Shown here piece by piece: positions 1 through 5,406 of a stretch of DNA of 5,406 nucleotides. Both the position numbers and the translations under genes were made by a program. Source of the stretch: Lentisphaerota bacterium (GTDB taxonomy: Bacteria > Verrucomicrobiota > Kiritimatiellia > RFP12 > UBA1067); the NCBI GenBank assembly GCA_015061765.1, contig SUVZ01000293.1:1-5406 (forward strand), read 5' to 3'. The notes under the pieces are model-generated. The model was not told the DNA's origin and did not search any database. It worked only from the letters and a program-made list of their open reading frames with translations. The first letter of the stretch is position 1. Each line of letters starts with the position of its first letter.

Positions 1-1
1 G

Positions 2-1003
2 AAGCCGTCCCGGATACTGTTCGGGGGTATTGGCGACGCAGATCTGCCTGAGCTTGCGCGCCGCCTGTATGCGGTCACCAAAGGACACGAGGGTTCTCCG
101 TCCAAGGCGCTTCCGGACGCGTGGCGCCTTCGCTTGCCGGTCCCTCCGAAAGGACGCACTGAGCGAAAGACCATGTCTCCGACGCGGCTCGACCAGTACA
201 AAAGGTGTCCGTTCAACTTCTATCTGCAGGAGACGTTTGGCGACTCTTCGGACGACAATGCGCAGGAACTTGACGGCATGACGTTCGGAACGCTGTGCCA
301 TGAGGTGCTGGACCGGTTCGCCAAGAGCGGGCCGAAGGATTCCACGGACGGCAAGGAGATTGCGGACTGGCTGGAGCAGGAGATGCGTATCGTTCTCGGC
401 GCCTACGGAACAAGCCTTCCGGCGATCATCGAGCTGCAGGGCGAGGCGGCGATTGCGCGTCTGCGGAACTTTGCGCCCGTGCAGGCGGCAAGACGCAGGG
501 CGGGATGGCGCATCATCGCCGCAGAGCAGAGCCTGGAATGCAGGATAAAGAGTTCGAATACTCTTCTGCGTGGCAAGGTGGACCGCATAGACGAGAATGA
601 GCATACTGGTGAGATTGCGATAATCGACTACAAGACGTGGGAGGCCCCGAAGGACGATTCCAAGAGCCTTCAGCTCCCGATATATCGCGCGATGGTTCAG
701 TGCAACAGCAGGTTTTCCGCCCGTGCGGCAGAAGCGAAGGCTCTGTACTGCGTGCTTGCGCGCCGGGCGGAGGATACGGTGTTCGACGAGGCGCATGCGT
801 TCGGTTCGGCGGGACAGTCCGAGGCTGAGGATGAGGTTGTCGACATCCTGGACAGGATAGCGCACGGCATATTCTATCCTCCGTCCAAGGACAGTGACTG
901 GGCGCGAGACTACGGATGTCTCATCTGGGAATCGCCTGAACAGGGTATCGATCCCGGCTGGCTTGAGGATCAGAACGCGAGAATCGACGCTCGGCAAGAA
1001 TGA
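2..1003 (+). CDS. PD-(D/E)XK nuclease, RecB/AddB type, C-terminal part (5' end outside window)
   Basis: The frame is open from base 2 to the TGA at 1001-1003, so 333 codons of a longer protein are visible. Numbering from base 2, the nuclease domain starts near residue 58 with MSPTRLDQYKRCPFNFYL, the entry motif of RecB-like nucleases. Then come H100 (TLCHEVLD), D194 (RGKVDRID), D209 and K211 (IIDYK), and Q224-x3-Y228 (QLPIY). These are the metal-binding and catalytic positions of this family, so the domain looks active. Known relatives work on DNA ends in recombinational repair, usually with a helicase or helicase-like region upstream of the nuclease, which would lie outside the window here. 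The tail lacks the Cys cluster that, with an earlier Cys, holds the iron-sulfur centre in AddB; only C306 is present there. The TTG at 134 and the ATG at 173 are internal codons, not starts. It ends 12 bases before the glycerate kinase, so co-transcription is possible. Nuclease family is secure; the exact repair complex is not. Confidence 0.88.
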   Translation, partial: KPSRILFGGIGDADLPELARRLYAVTKGHEGSPSKALPDAWRLRLPVPPKGRTERKTMSPTRLDQYKRCPFNFYLQETFGDSSDDNAQELDGMTFGTLCHEVLDRFAKSGPKDSTDGKEIADWLEQEMRIVLGAYGTSLPAIIELQGEAAIARLRNFAPVQAARRRAGWRIIAAEQSLECRIKSSNTLLRGKVDRIDENEHTGEIAIIDYKTWEAPKDDSKSLQLPIYRAMVQCNSRFSARAAEAKALYCVLARRAEDTVFDEAHAFGSAGQSEAEDEVVDILDRIAHGIFYPPSKDSDWARDYGCLIWESPEQGIDPGWLEDQNARIDARQE

Positions 1004-1015
1004 AATCCGACGATT

Positions 1016-2137
1016 ATGAAAGTTGCAATAGCTATAGATTCGTTCAAAGGGAGCTTGAGCTCGATTGAGGCGGGACGTGCGGCGGCTGACGGCATAAGGC
1101 GGGTCTTGCCTGATGCCGAATGCGCTGTGCGTCCGCTGGCCGATGGCGGTGAAGGGACTGTCGAGGCGCTTGCCGCCGGTCTCGGCGGTGAACTGCGCAA
1201 GGTTGAGGTGACTGGACCTGCCGGGAAACCTGTTGTCGCAACGTATGGCGTTGTGGGCTGTTCCGCCATCATGGAAATGGCTCAGGCCGCCGGCATAACA
1301 CTTGTTTCGGACGATGAGAAGAATCCGCTCCACACGACAACGTTTGGTGTAGGTGAGATGATCAGGGATGCCGTTGCCAACGGATGCCGCCGCTTCATCA
1401 TCGGCATCGGCGGAAGTGCAACCAACGATGCCGGCGCCGGCATGCTGCAGGCGCTCGGGTTCGGACTGCTTGATGCGGATGGCCGGCAGGTTCCGTTCGG
1501 TGGCGGTTCGCTTTCAGCGGTGACGAGAATCGATCGGACCAACGCCATTCCCGTACTTGAGGAATGCACCTTCCGCATCGCCTGCGATGTGACGAATCCT
1601 CTCTGTGGCAAGAGGGGCGCAAGCGCTGTGTATGGTCCGCAGAAGGGTGCTACGCCAGAGATGGTTGGGAGGCTTGATTCGGCTCTCGCGCATTTTGCAG
1701 CCGTGTCCGGGGGCGACACGGAATTTCCCGGCGTCGGCGCCGCCGGCGGATTGGGCTTTGCATTCCGTGAATTTCTCGGCGGCGAACTGAAGAGCGGCGT
1801 GGATATCGTTCTGGAGGAGACGCGCTTTGAGGACGTTGTCCATGACGCCGATGTCGTCGTCACCGGTGAAGGACGTCTGGATTCACAGACGATCATGGGG
1901 AAGGCGCCGATCGGCATTGCGAACATGGCGAAGAAATACGGCAAGAGGGTTATTGCCTTCTCGGGTTGCGCGACTCCTGACGCAGGAGTCGTCAATGAGC
2001 ATGGCATAGACGCATTCTTCCCGATTCTGCGTGAGATCGTTACGCTTGAAGAAGCACTCGAAAAAGGCAATGCGGCAGCCAATCTTGCCGCCACAGCGGA
2101 GCAGGTGTTCAGATGTTTTCTACTTGGGGCGCACTGA
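1016..2137 (+). CDS. Glycerate kinase, type 1 (GlxK/GarK family)
   Basis: This cytoplasmic enzyme phosphorylates glycerate with ATP; family members make 2- or 3-phosphoglycerate, and the sequence alone does not settle which. At 373 residues it has full family length. Family motifs occur in order: DSFKGS at 8-13, LADGGEGT at 41-48, GIGGSATNDAG at 130-140, DVTNPLCG at 191-198, GAAGGLGF at 241-248 and TGEGRLDSQT at 283-292. The ATG at 1016 is chosen because MKVAIAIDSFKGS is the usual N-terminus. No good Shine-Dalgarno sequence precedes it, so translation may rely partly on ribosomes finishing the upstream nuclease gene 12 bases away. Its last 25 bases overlap the start of the permease gene, which supports coupled expression of uptake and phosphorylation. 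Nothing looks truncated or mutated. The family call is very secure. The symbol is left open because glxK, garK and glxK-like genes cannot be separated here. Confidence 0.96.
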   Translation: MKVAIAIDSFKGSLSSIEAGRAAADGIRRVLPDAECAVRPLADGGEGTVEALAAGLGGELRKVEVTGPAGKPVVATYGVVGCSAIMEMAQAAGITLVSDDEKNPLHTTTFGVGEMIRDAVANGCRRFIIGIGGSATNDAGAGMLQALGFGLLDADGRQVPFGGGSLSAVTRIDRTNAIPVLEECTFRIACDVTNPLCGKRGASAVYGPQKGATPEMVGRLDSALAHFAAVSGGDTEFPGVGAAGGLGFAFREFLGGELKSGVDIVLEETRFEDVVHDADVVVTGEGRLDSQTIMGKAPIGIANMAKKYGKRVIAFSGCATPDAGVVNEHGIDAFFPILREIVTLEEALEKGNAAANLAATAEQVFRCFLLGAH

Positions 2138-3375
2138 CGGGTCTGGCGATAGCCATCTTTCTCATCATACGCAAGGCGACGCCTGCGTATGCCTTGGTGT
2201 TCGGCGCACTGGCCGGAGGTCTTCTTGGCGGAGGCAGCCTGTCGGAGACCGTTTCCGCCATGATATCAGGCACTCAAGCCATGATGCCGAGCGTCCTGCG
2301 CATCCTCACGTCAGGCATATTGGCCGGGGCTCTCGTAAAGACCGGAAGCGCGGAACGCATAGCCGATTCCATCGTCAGGCTGTTGGGCGCTCGCTTTGCG
2401 CTCGTTGCGATTGCGTTGGCTGCAATGATTGTCACGACGGTGGGTGTGTTCGTCGATATCGCCGTAATCACGGTCGCCCCTGTCGCGCTTGCGGTTGGCA
2501 GCCGTGCGCGTCTCTCCATCCCGGCGCTTCTTCTTGCGATGGTCGGTGGCGGAAAGGCCGGCAACGTCATATCTCCAAACCCGAATACGATAGCGGCGGC
2601 AGACGCATTCAGGGTCGATCTCACGGCGCTTATGCTGAAGAACGTTGTTCCCGCGCTCTGCGCCCTTGCGGTCACAGTGCTGCTTTCGGCCTGGCTTGCC
2701 AAGAAATGCATGGCAGAAGGGCGATCTGACGGTGTTGCGTCCGCTCTGGACACTCGCACAAAGGAACTGCCGGACATTCTCGCTGCGATTTCAGGACCGG
2801 CAGTGGTTGTCGCGCTTCTGGCGCTCCGCCCGCTCTGTGGGTTGGCCGTCGATCCTCTTGTCGCTCTTCCGGCAGGCGGACTTGTTTCGATAATCGTCTG
2901 CGGACGCTGGAGAAGAACGGCGGAATACTGCGAATTCGGGCTTTCGAAGGTGATAGGCGTATCCATACTTCTCATAGGAACGGGCGCCGTTGCCGGAATC
3001 GTAAAGAATTCAGGGCTGAACGCCGACATGATATCGCTGTTGAACGCATGCCACCTTCCGGCGTTTGCGCTCGCTCCTCTATCGAGCGTACTGCTTTCCG
3101 GCGCGACGGCATCTACCACGGCGGGAGTGACGATAGCGTCGCAGACATTTTCCGGAGCGCTTGCTCAGGCGGGCATTCCTGCCTTGTCTGCGGCGGCGAT
3201 GCTGCATGCCGGCGGTACGATATTCGATGCGCTTCCGCACGGCAGTTTTTTCCATGCCACGGCAGGCGCTGTCGGCATGAGTGTGAAGGACCGCCTGAAA
3301 CTCTTCCCCTACGGCACTCTTGTGGGCGCGACCTCAACCGTCGTTTCGGTTGTCGTGTACCTTCTCGGTTTTTGA
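2113..3375 (+). CDS. GntP-family sugar-acid:H+ symporter (probable glycerate/gluconate-type permease)
   Basis: This is an inner-membrane secondary transporter of 420 residues, close to the usual GntP length, made of many hydrophobic segments with short polar loops. Family signatures are visible: GGGKAGNVISPNPNTIAAA at 145-163, SGATASTTAGVTIAS at 329-343, and HAGGTIFDALPHGSFF at 365-380 near the C-terminus. A longer polar stretch around 197-220 looks like a cytoplasmic or central loop. Known members import gluconate and related sugar acids with protons. Because the gene begins inside the glycerate kinase gene, glycerate is the most likely substrate here; that is inferred from context, not from residues. 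The ATG at 2113 is preceded by AGGTG (2103-2107) and GGAG (2098-2101), which supports this start within the kinase gene. The overlap of 25 bases in a different frame points to translational coupling. Family certain, substrate uncertain. Confidence 0.94.
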   Translation: MFSTWGALTGLAIAIFLIIRKATPAYALVFGALAGGLLGGGSLSETVSAMISGTQAMMPSVLRILTSGILAGALVKTGSAERIADSIVRLLGARFALVAIALAAMIVTTVGVFVDIAVITVAPVALAVGSRARLSIPALLLAMVGGGKAGNVISPNPNTIAAADAFRVDLTALMLKNVVPALCALAVTVLLSAWLAKKCMAEGRSDGVASALDTRTKELPDILAAISGPAVVVALLALRPLCGLAVDPLVALPAGGLVSIIVCGRWRRTAEYCEFGLSKVIGVSILLIGTGAVAGIVKNSGLNADMISLLNACHLPAFALAPLSSVLLSGATASTTAGVTIASQTFSGALAQAGIPALSAAAMLHAGGTIFDALPHGSFFHATAGAVGMSVKDRLKLFPYGTLVGATSTVVSVVVYLLGF

Positions 3376-3379
3376 TATG

Positions 3380-3388
3380 TGATACAAT
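3380..3388 (+). promoter_or_regulatory. Possible extended -10 promoter element before larC
   Basis: TGATACAAT fits an extended -10 element (TG-n-TACAAT) in the 39-base gap between the permease stop and the larC start. No -35 box at normal spacing is evident. An inverted repeat CAATT...AATTG (3385-3389 and 3396-3400) overlaps it and could be an operator or be chance. If real, it would allow larC and the TerB/J gene to be expressed apart from the kinase and permease. This rests on one short motif. Confidence 0.25.
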
Positions 3389-3402
3389 TGCGTGAAATTG
3401 AT

Positions 3403-3406
3403 GGAG
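3403..3406 (+). promoter_or_regulatory. Ribosome binding site that sets the larC start
   Basis: GGAG lies 8 bases before the ATG at 3415. It makes that ATG the start in preference to the in-frame GTG at 3379, which has no such site and would add 12 residues unlike the family N-terminus. Confidence 0.75.
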
Positions 3407-3414
3407 ATGAATCG

Positions 3415-4194
3415 ATGATCTACATAGAAGGTGCAGCCGGGATATCCGGTGACATGACTGTAGGCGCGCTCCTTTCGCTTGGGGCAAGCCGCGACAAGCT
3501 GAAGGCCGTCCTCGATTCGCTGAAACTGGAGAACGAGTTTTCGTATGTGATTGCGGAGAAGTCGTCCTACGGAATCGCCGGAACCGATTTTGATGTGATA
3601 TTGCCGCATGCGCACCATCATGGACACGATCATGGGTCATGCCCGCATGAACACCGCAACCTTGCGGATGTCGAAGCCGTCATCGACCGCGGTGAGATGA
3701 GCGTCCGCGCCAGGGCGTTGGCAAAGAAGGCGTTCCGCTTTGTGGCCGAGGCAGAAGCGAAGGCGCACGGCAAGCCTCTGGACGAGGTCCATTTCCATGA
3801 AGTCGGCGCAATCGACTCCATCGTGGACATTGTGTCCGCGGCGGTTCTGTTCGACGATCTTGGCGAGAGCGAATGCGTTGTCACTGGTCTTACCGAAGGA
3901 ACCGGAACCGTTCAGTGCGCGCACGGAGAACTTCCTGTTCCTGTTCCGGCCGTGTTGAACATTGCCGCGGCTGCCGGAATGCCGCTGCGCACTTCCGGCG
4001 CAAAAGGCGAGTGCGTCACGCCGACGGGGATCGCTCTCGCGGCGGCATTCCGCACCCGTGACTCGCTGCCGCGCACATACAGGGTTCTCGGTGTGGGAAC
4101 GGGCCTTGGGAAGCGCGATTACGGGCGTCCTGCGATTCTCAGGATAATGAGGATTGAAGCCGTGACCGACGGTCGGCCGGAGGTGTCGGAATGA
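3415..4194 (+). CDS. larC: LarC-type nickel-pincer cofactor protein, LarC1 domain only
   Basis: LarC inserts nickel into the pyridinium-bisthiocarboxylate mononucleotide in a CTP-dependent reaction, giving the nickel-pincer nucleotide used by LarA-type racemases and epimerases. The 259-residue product starts with MIYIEGAAGISGDM, close to the family N-terminus. It has a His-rich nickel-binding-like stretch at 65-80 (9 His), the conserved VHFHEVGAIDSIVDIV at 125-140, HGELPVPVPA at 170-179 and CVTPTGIALA at 200-209. LarC1 ends normally near GLGKRDYGRPAILRIMRI (230-247). Full-length LarC proteins are about 400 residues and continue into a LarC2 domain, which carries CTP binding; in Lactiplantibacillus plantarum it is reached by a programmed frameshift. 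Here a TGA follows a short tail, and the neighbouring frames contain no LarC2-like sequence. The gene lies 39 bases after the permease and overlaps the next gene by ATGA. Family call is secure; whether it can work alone is open. Confidence 0.9.
   Translation: MIYIEGAAGISGDMTVGALLSLGASRDKLKAVLDSLKLENEFSYVIAEKSSYGIAGTDFDVILPHAHHHGHDHGSCPHEHRNLADVEAVIDRGEMSVRARALAKKAFRFVAEAEAKAHGKPLDEVHFHEVGAIDSIVDIVSAAVLFDDLGESECVVTGLTEGTGTVQCAHGELPVPVPAVLNIAAAAGMPLRTSGAKGECVTPTGIALAAAFRTRDSLPRTYRVLGVGTGLGKRDYGRPAILRIMRIEAVTDGRPEVSE
4179..4184 (+). promoter_or_regulatory. Ribosome binding site of the TerB/J gene, inside larC
   Basis: GGAGGT lies 6 bases before the ATG at 4191, inside the last codons of larC. 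This strong site fixes the start of the TerB/J-domain gene and, with the ATGA stop/start overlap, supports coupled translation. Confidence 0.8.
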
Positions 4195-4958
4195 GGTGGA
4201 TTGGGGCGTGCGCCGGAGCGCTCCTCGGAAGCGCCAGGGGCGGCGGCATCCTCGGCGGCATCATTGGAGCGGTCGTCGGGAACTGGGTGGAGGAGAAGGC
4301 CAGAAACGCAATCGGGAAGCCGTCGTCAAAAAAGGCGACGGAGAACGAGTTGGCCACGCTTGCCGCCATCGCAGCCATGCTGTCGAAGATGGCCAAGGCG
4401 GACGGCCGCATTTCCGAGGATGAGGTGCGCTACTGCGAGGCCGTGTTCGACAGGCTCGGGCTTGCGGGCGAAAGACGCGAATACTGCATTCGCGTGTTCA
4501 GGGCGGCGAAGAGCGACGCCCACACCATATACAGCTACGCGGATTCGTTCGCCGCCGCACAGCCGAATGCGCATGTGCGCGAAATCGTGTATGGAATCCT
4601 CTGGGATCTTGCGTGCATTGACGGATCGGTTTCCGCCGTTGAGCTTGAGATGCTGCGTCTTCTTGCGGGGCATCTGCGGATCAATCCTTCTGTGTTCGTC
4701 TGGGAATGCCGCCGCCGTGGCGTCTCCGCGCCGAGCGCAGAGCCTAAGGCGGAAAGCGATCCCTACGAGGTGCTTGGATGTCCGCGCAATGCTTCCGACG
4801 ACGAGGTGCGGAGGGCTTATCGGGAGAAGGCGAAGCAGTTCCATCCTGACACTCTCCGCGCCCAGGGCCTGCCGGATGAGATTATCGCGAAGGCGAATGA
4901 CCAGATGGTTCGCGTGAACGCCGCGTGGAACACAATCAGGCAGCAACGACATCTGTGA
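4191..4958 (+). CDS. DjlA-like co-chaperone (glycine-rich membrane segment, TerB domain, C-terminal J domain)
   Basis: The 255-residue protein has the same domain order as DjlA, a membrane-anchored DnaK co-chaperone of about 270 residues. Residues 5-33 form a glycine- and alanine-rich hydrophobic segment with GxxxG-like spacing, likely one membrane helix or anchor. Residues about 54-165 match a TerB-like helical domain, with two acidic, metal-binding-like repeats: KADGRISEDEV at 69-79 and CIDGSVSAVEL at 142-152. A short linker (about 175-189) leads to a J domain from DPYEVLG (190-196) to the end, with the essential HPD at 218-220. HPD is what stimulates the ATPase of DnaK (Hsp70), so co-chaperone activity is expected. 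The ATG at 4191 follows a strong ribosome site. Overlap with larC makes them one transcriptional unit. A link to nickel-protein folding is possible but not shown; DjlA-like genes often sit in unrelated operons. Confidence 0.9.
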   Translation: MRWIGACAGALLGSARGGGILGGIIGAVVGNWVEEKARNAIGKPSSKKATENELATLAAIAAMLSKMAKADGRISEDEVRYCEAVFDRLGLAGERREYCIRVFRAAKSDAHTIYSYADSFAAAQPNAHVREIVYGILWDLACIDGSVSAVELEMLRLLAGHLRINPSVFVWECRRRGVSAPSAEPKAESDPYEVLGCPRNASDDEVRRAYREKAKQFHPDTLRAQGLPDEIIAKANDQMVRVNAAWNTIRQQRHL

Positions 4959-5054
4959 TTGATGAGCCTATGCTGGAAGCCGAGGGGCGTGGGAAATCTG
5001 AATGGAATCAACACGCATCGCCAATGCCTGAACGGACATTCCTGTAAGATCAAG

Positions 5055-5091
5055 GCACCCCGTGCGACGGCATGTCCTGCCACAGTTGTCG
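5055..5091. repeat. Two adjacent small inverted repeats
   Basis: GCAC/GTGC (5055-5058, 5062-5065) encloses a 3-base loop. Directly next to it, CGACGGCA (5065-5072) pairs with TGCC (5078-5081) and GTCG (5088-5091), with a 5-base loop and a 6-base bulge. They may form RNA structure at the operon end, but short pairings like these also arise by chance in GC-rich DNA. Confidence 0.3.
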
Positions 5092-5095
5092 AGGA

Positions 5096-5120
5096 CTGGC
5101 GGAATGTATTCCGCAGACAG
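5096..5120. repeat. Stem-loop, possible transcript-end hairpin
   Basis: CTG plus GCGGAA (5096-5104), loop TGTA (5105-5108), TTCCGC (5109-5114), bulge AGA, then CAG (5118-5120). The 6-base core is perfect and the outer three pairs extend it. It lies 138 bases after the TerB/J stop and about 100 bases past the convergent gene's stop, so it could shield transcript ends from both sides. There is no T-tract on either flank, so an intrinsic terminator is doubtful. Confidence 0.35.
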
Positions 5121-5218
5121 GCGGACGGAAAGAAGAAACGCATGAAGTCCGTCAATATTCCCAGGCGAGTCTTATATGTCCAACTGCGGATTCAGGATGA
5201 ATGAAAACCATTGCAGCC

Positions 5219-5406
5219 TCACCGGGCGTACACAAGGTCTGCAGGCGGTTCGGCGGCGAACTCAACGGTCTGGCGCGAGGCCGGATGCGGAAACGCCAGC
5301 GCCACCGCATGCAGAAGCGGACGCGACGGAACGCGCGCCATCCGCCTGTCGCGCACCGCATCGCCGTACAGGCTGTCGCCGGCAATCGGATGCCCAAGAT
5401 GAGAGG
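5219..5406 (-). CDS. RluA-family pseudouridine synthase, C-terminal end (start outside window)
   Basis: Read on the minus strand from 5404 down to a TGA at 5221-5219, 61 codons are visible, with no start codon because the gene enters from the right edge. They begin SHLGHPIAGDSLYGDAV, matching the conserved HLxxxGHPIxGDxLYG segment that follows the catalytic domain core in RluA-type enzymes. RPLLHAVALAFPHP (28-41) and EFAAEPPADL (48-57) follow, the usual LHAxxLxFxHP and AxxPxDF-like ending. These enzymes convert specific uridines in ribosomal or transfer RNA to pseudouridine in the cytoplasm. The catalytic Asp lies upstream, outside the window, so activity and RNA target cannot be judged. The gene is convergent with the operon. 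Longer open frames overlapping it on both strands (for example 5152-5397 minus) are arginine- and cysteine-rich shadows. Confidence 0.88.
   Translation of the reverse strand, partial: SHLGHPIAGDSLYGDAVRDRRMARVPSRPLLHAVALAFPHPASRQTVEFAAEPPADLVYAR

Larger units (their letters stand above)
4959..5218. other. Convergent intergenic region with small inverted repeats; no gene recognised
   Basis: These 260 bases separate the plus-strand operon from the minus-strand pseudouridine synthase gene. No frame gives a protein I recognise. The longest plus-strand frame begins at a TTG with no ribosome site (4959-5204), and a 25-codon ATG frame (4970-5047) has none either. Three short stem-loops cluster between 5055 and 5120. 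None has a T-rich tract in either direction, so a classical intrinsic terminator is not visible, although transcripts from both sides should end here. Confidence 0.6.

Noticed and set aside
1000..1068. Short ATG frame overlapping the nuclease stop as ATGA (22 codons)
   Set aside because: It runs out of frame into the glycerate kinase gene and resembles nothing; probably a chance ATGA.
1282..2094. Long minus-strand open frame (270 codons) opposite the glycerate kinase gene
   Set aside because: Rich in Ser, Pro and Ala with no recognisable domain; it is the antisense shadow of a secure gene in GC-rich DNA.
2031..2729. Plus-strand open frame of 232 codons across the kinase-permease junction
   Set aside because: Arg-, Cys- and His-rich out-of-frame reading of two secure genes.
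2274..3119. Minus-strand open frame of 281 codons opposite the permease gene
   Set aside because: Composition typical of an antisense shadow (Ala, Ser, Thr, Arg) and no motif; the plus strand carries clear GntP signatures.
3379..3414. Upstream GTG start for larC
   Set aside because: No ribosome site; the ATG at 3415 has GGAG at good spacing and gives the family N-terminus.
4191..4430. Frameshifted continuation of LarC into a LarC2 domain
   Set aside because: The alternative plus-strand frames here are Arg/Gly/His-rich with no LarC2-like sequence, while the annotated frame encodes the membrane segment and TerB domain.
4326..4952. Minus-strand open frame of 208 codons opposite the TerB/J gene
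   Set aside because: No recognisable domain and fully opposite a well-supported coding region.
5096..5120. Hairpin as a standard intrinsic terminator
   Set aside because: No run of T follows it on either strand, so only a weak stem-loop call is kept.
4817..5155. Minus-strand frame of 112 codons spanning the intergenic region and the J domain
   Set aside because: TTG start, Phe/Arg/Cys-rich, and overlaps the J domain coding region; no family resemblance.
4959..5204. 81-codon plus-strand frame after the TerB/J gene
   Set aside because: Begins at a TTG directly after the previous stop, has no ribosome site, no recognisable domain and unusual composition.

Overview
The window is a compact, GC-rich bacterial chromosomal segment. 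It carries a plus-strand run of five closely packed genes (one cut by the left edge) and the tail of a convergent minus-strand gene at the right edge. I see no mobile element, CRISPR array, tRNA or rRNA. Clear Shine-Dalgarno sites, overlapping genes and a DjlA-like membrane co-chaperone suggest a Gram-negative-type bacterium. The overall gene style would fit the Verrucomicrobiota/Kiritimatiellota/Lentisphaerota group, but this placement is only an impression and nothing in the window proves it.

Layout: (1) bases 2-1003, the C-terminal 333 codons of a RecB/AddB-type PD-(D/E)XK nuclease whose beginning lies outside the window; (2) 1016-2137, a type-1 glycerate kinase; (3) 2113-3375, a GntP-family sugar-acid permease that overlaps the kinase by 25 bases; (4) 3415-4194, a LarC-type nickel-pincer cofactor protein that holds only the N-terminal (LarC1) half of the family; (5) 4191-4958, a TerB plus J-domain (DjlA-like) protein that overlaps larC by ATGA; (6) a 260-base convergent intergenic region with small inverted repeats; (7) complement 5219-5406, the last 61 codons of an RluA-family pseudouridine synthase, a gene without a start in the window that is easy to overlook.

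Functionally, the kinase and permease form an uptake-and-phosphorylation pair, most simply for glycerate: the permease imports a small hydroxy acid and the kinase turns glycerate into a phosphoglycerate that feeds glycolysis. The LarC protein directly behind them belongs to the pathway that makes the nickel-pincer nucleotide cofactor of LarA-type 2-hydroxyacid racemases and epimerases. This raises the possibility that the cluster handles both stereoisomers of a 2-hydroxy acid. No LarA, LarB or LarE homologue is in the window, so this link is inference. The most unusual observation is that LarC stops after its first domain and no LarC2 half follows in any frame.
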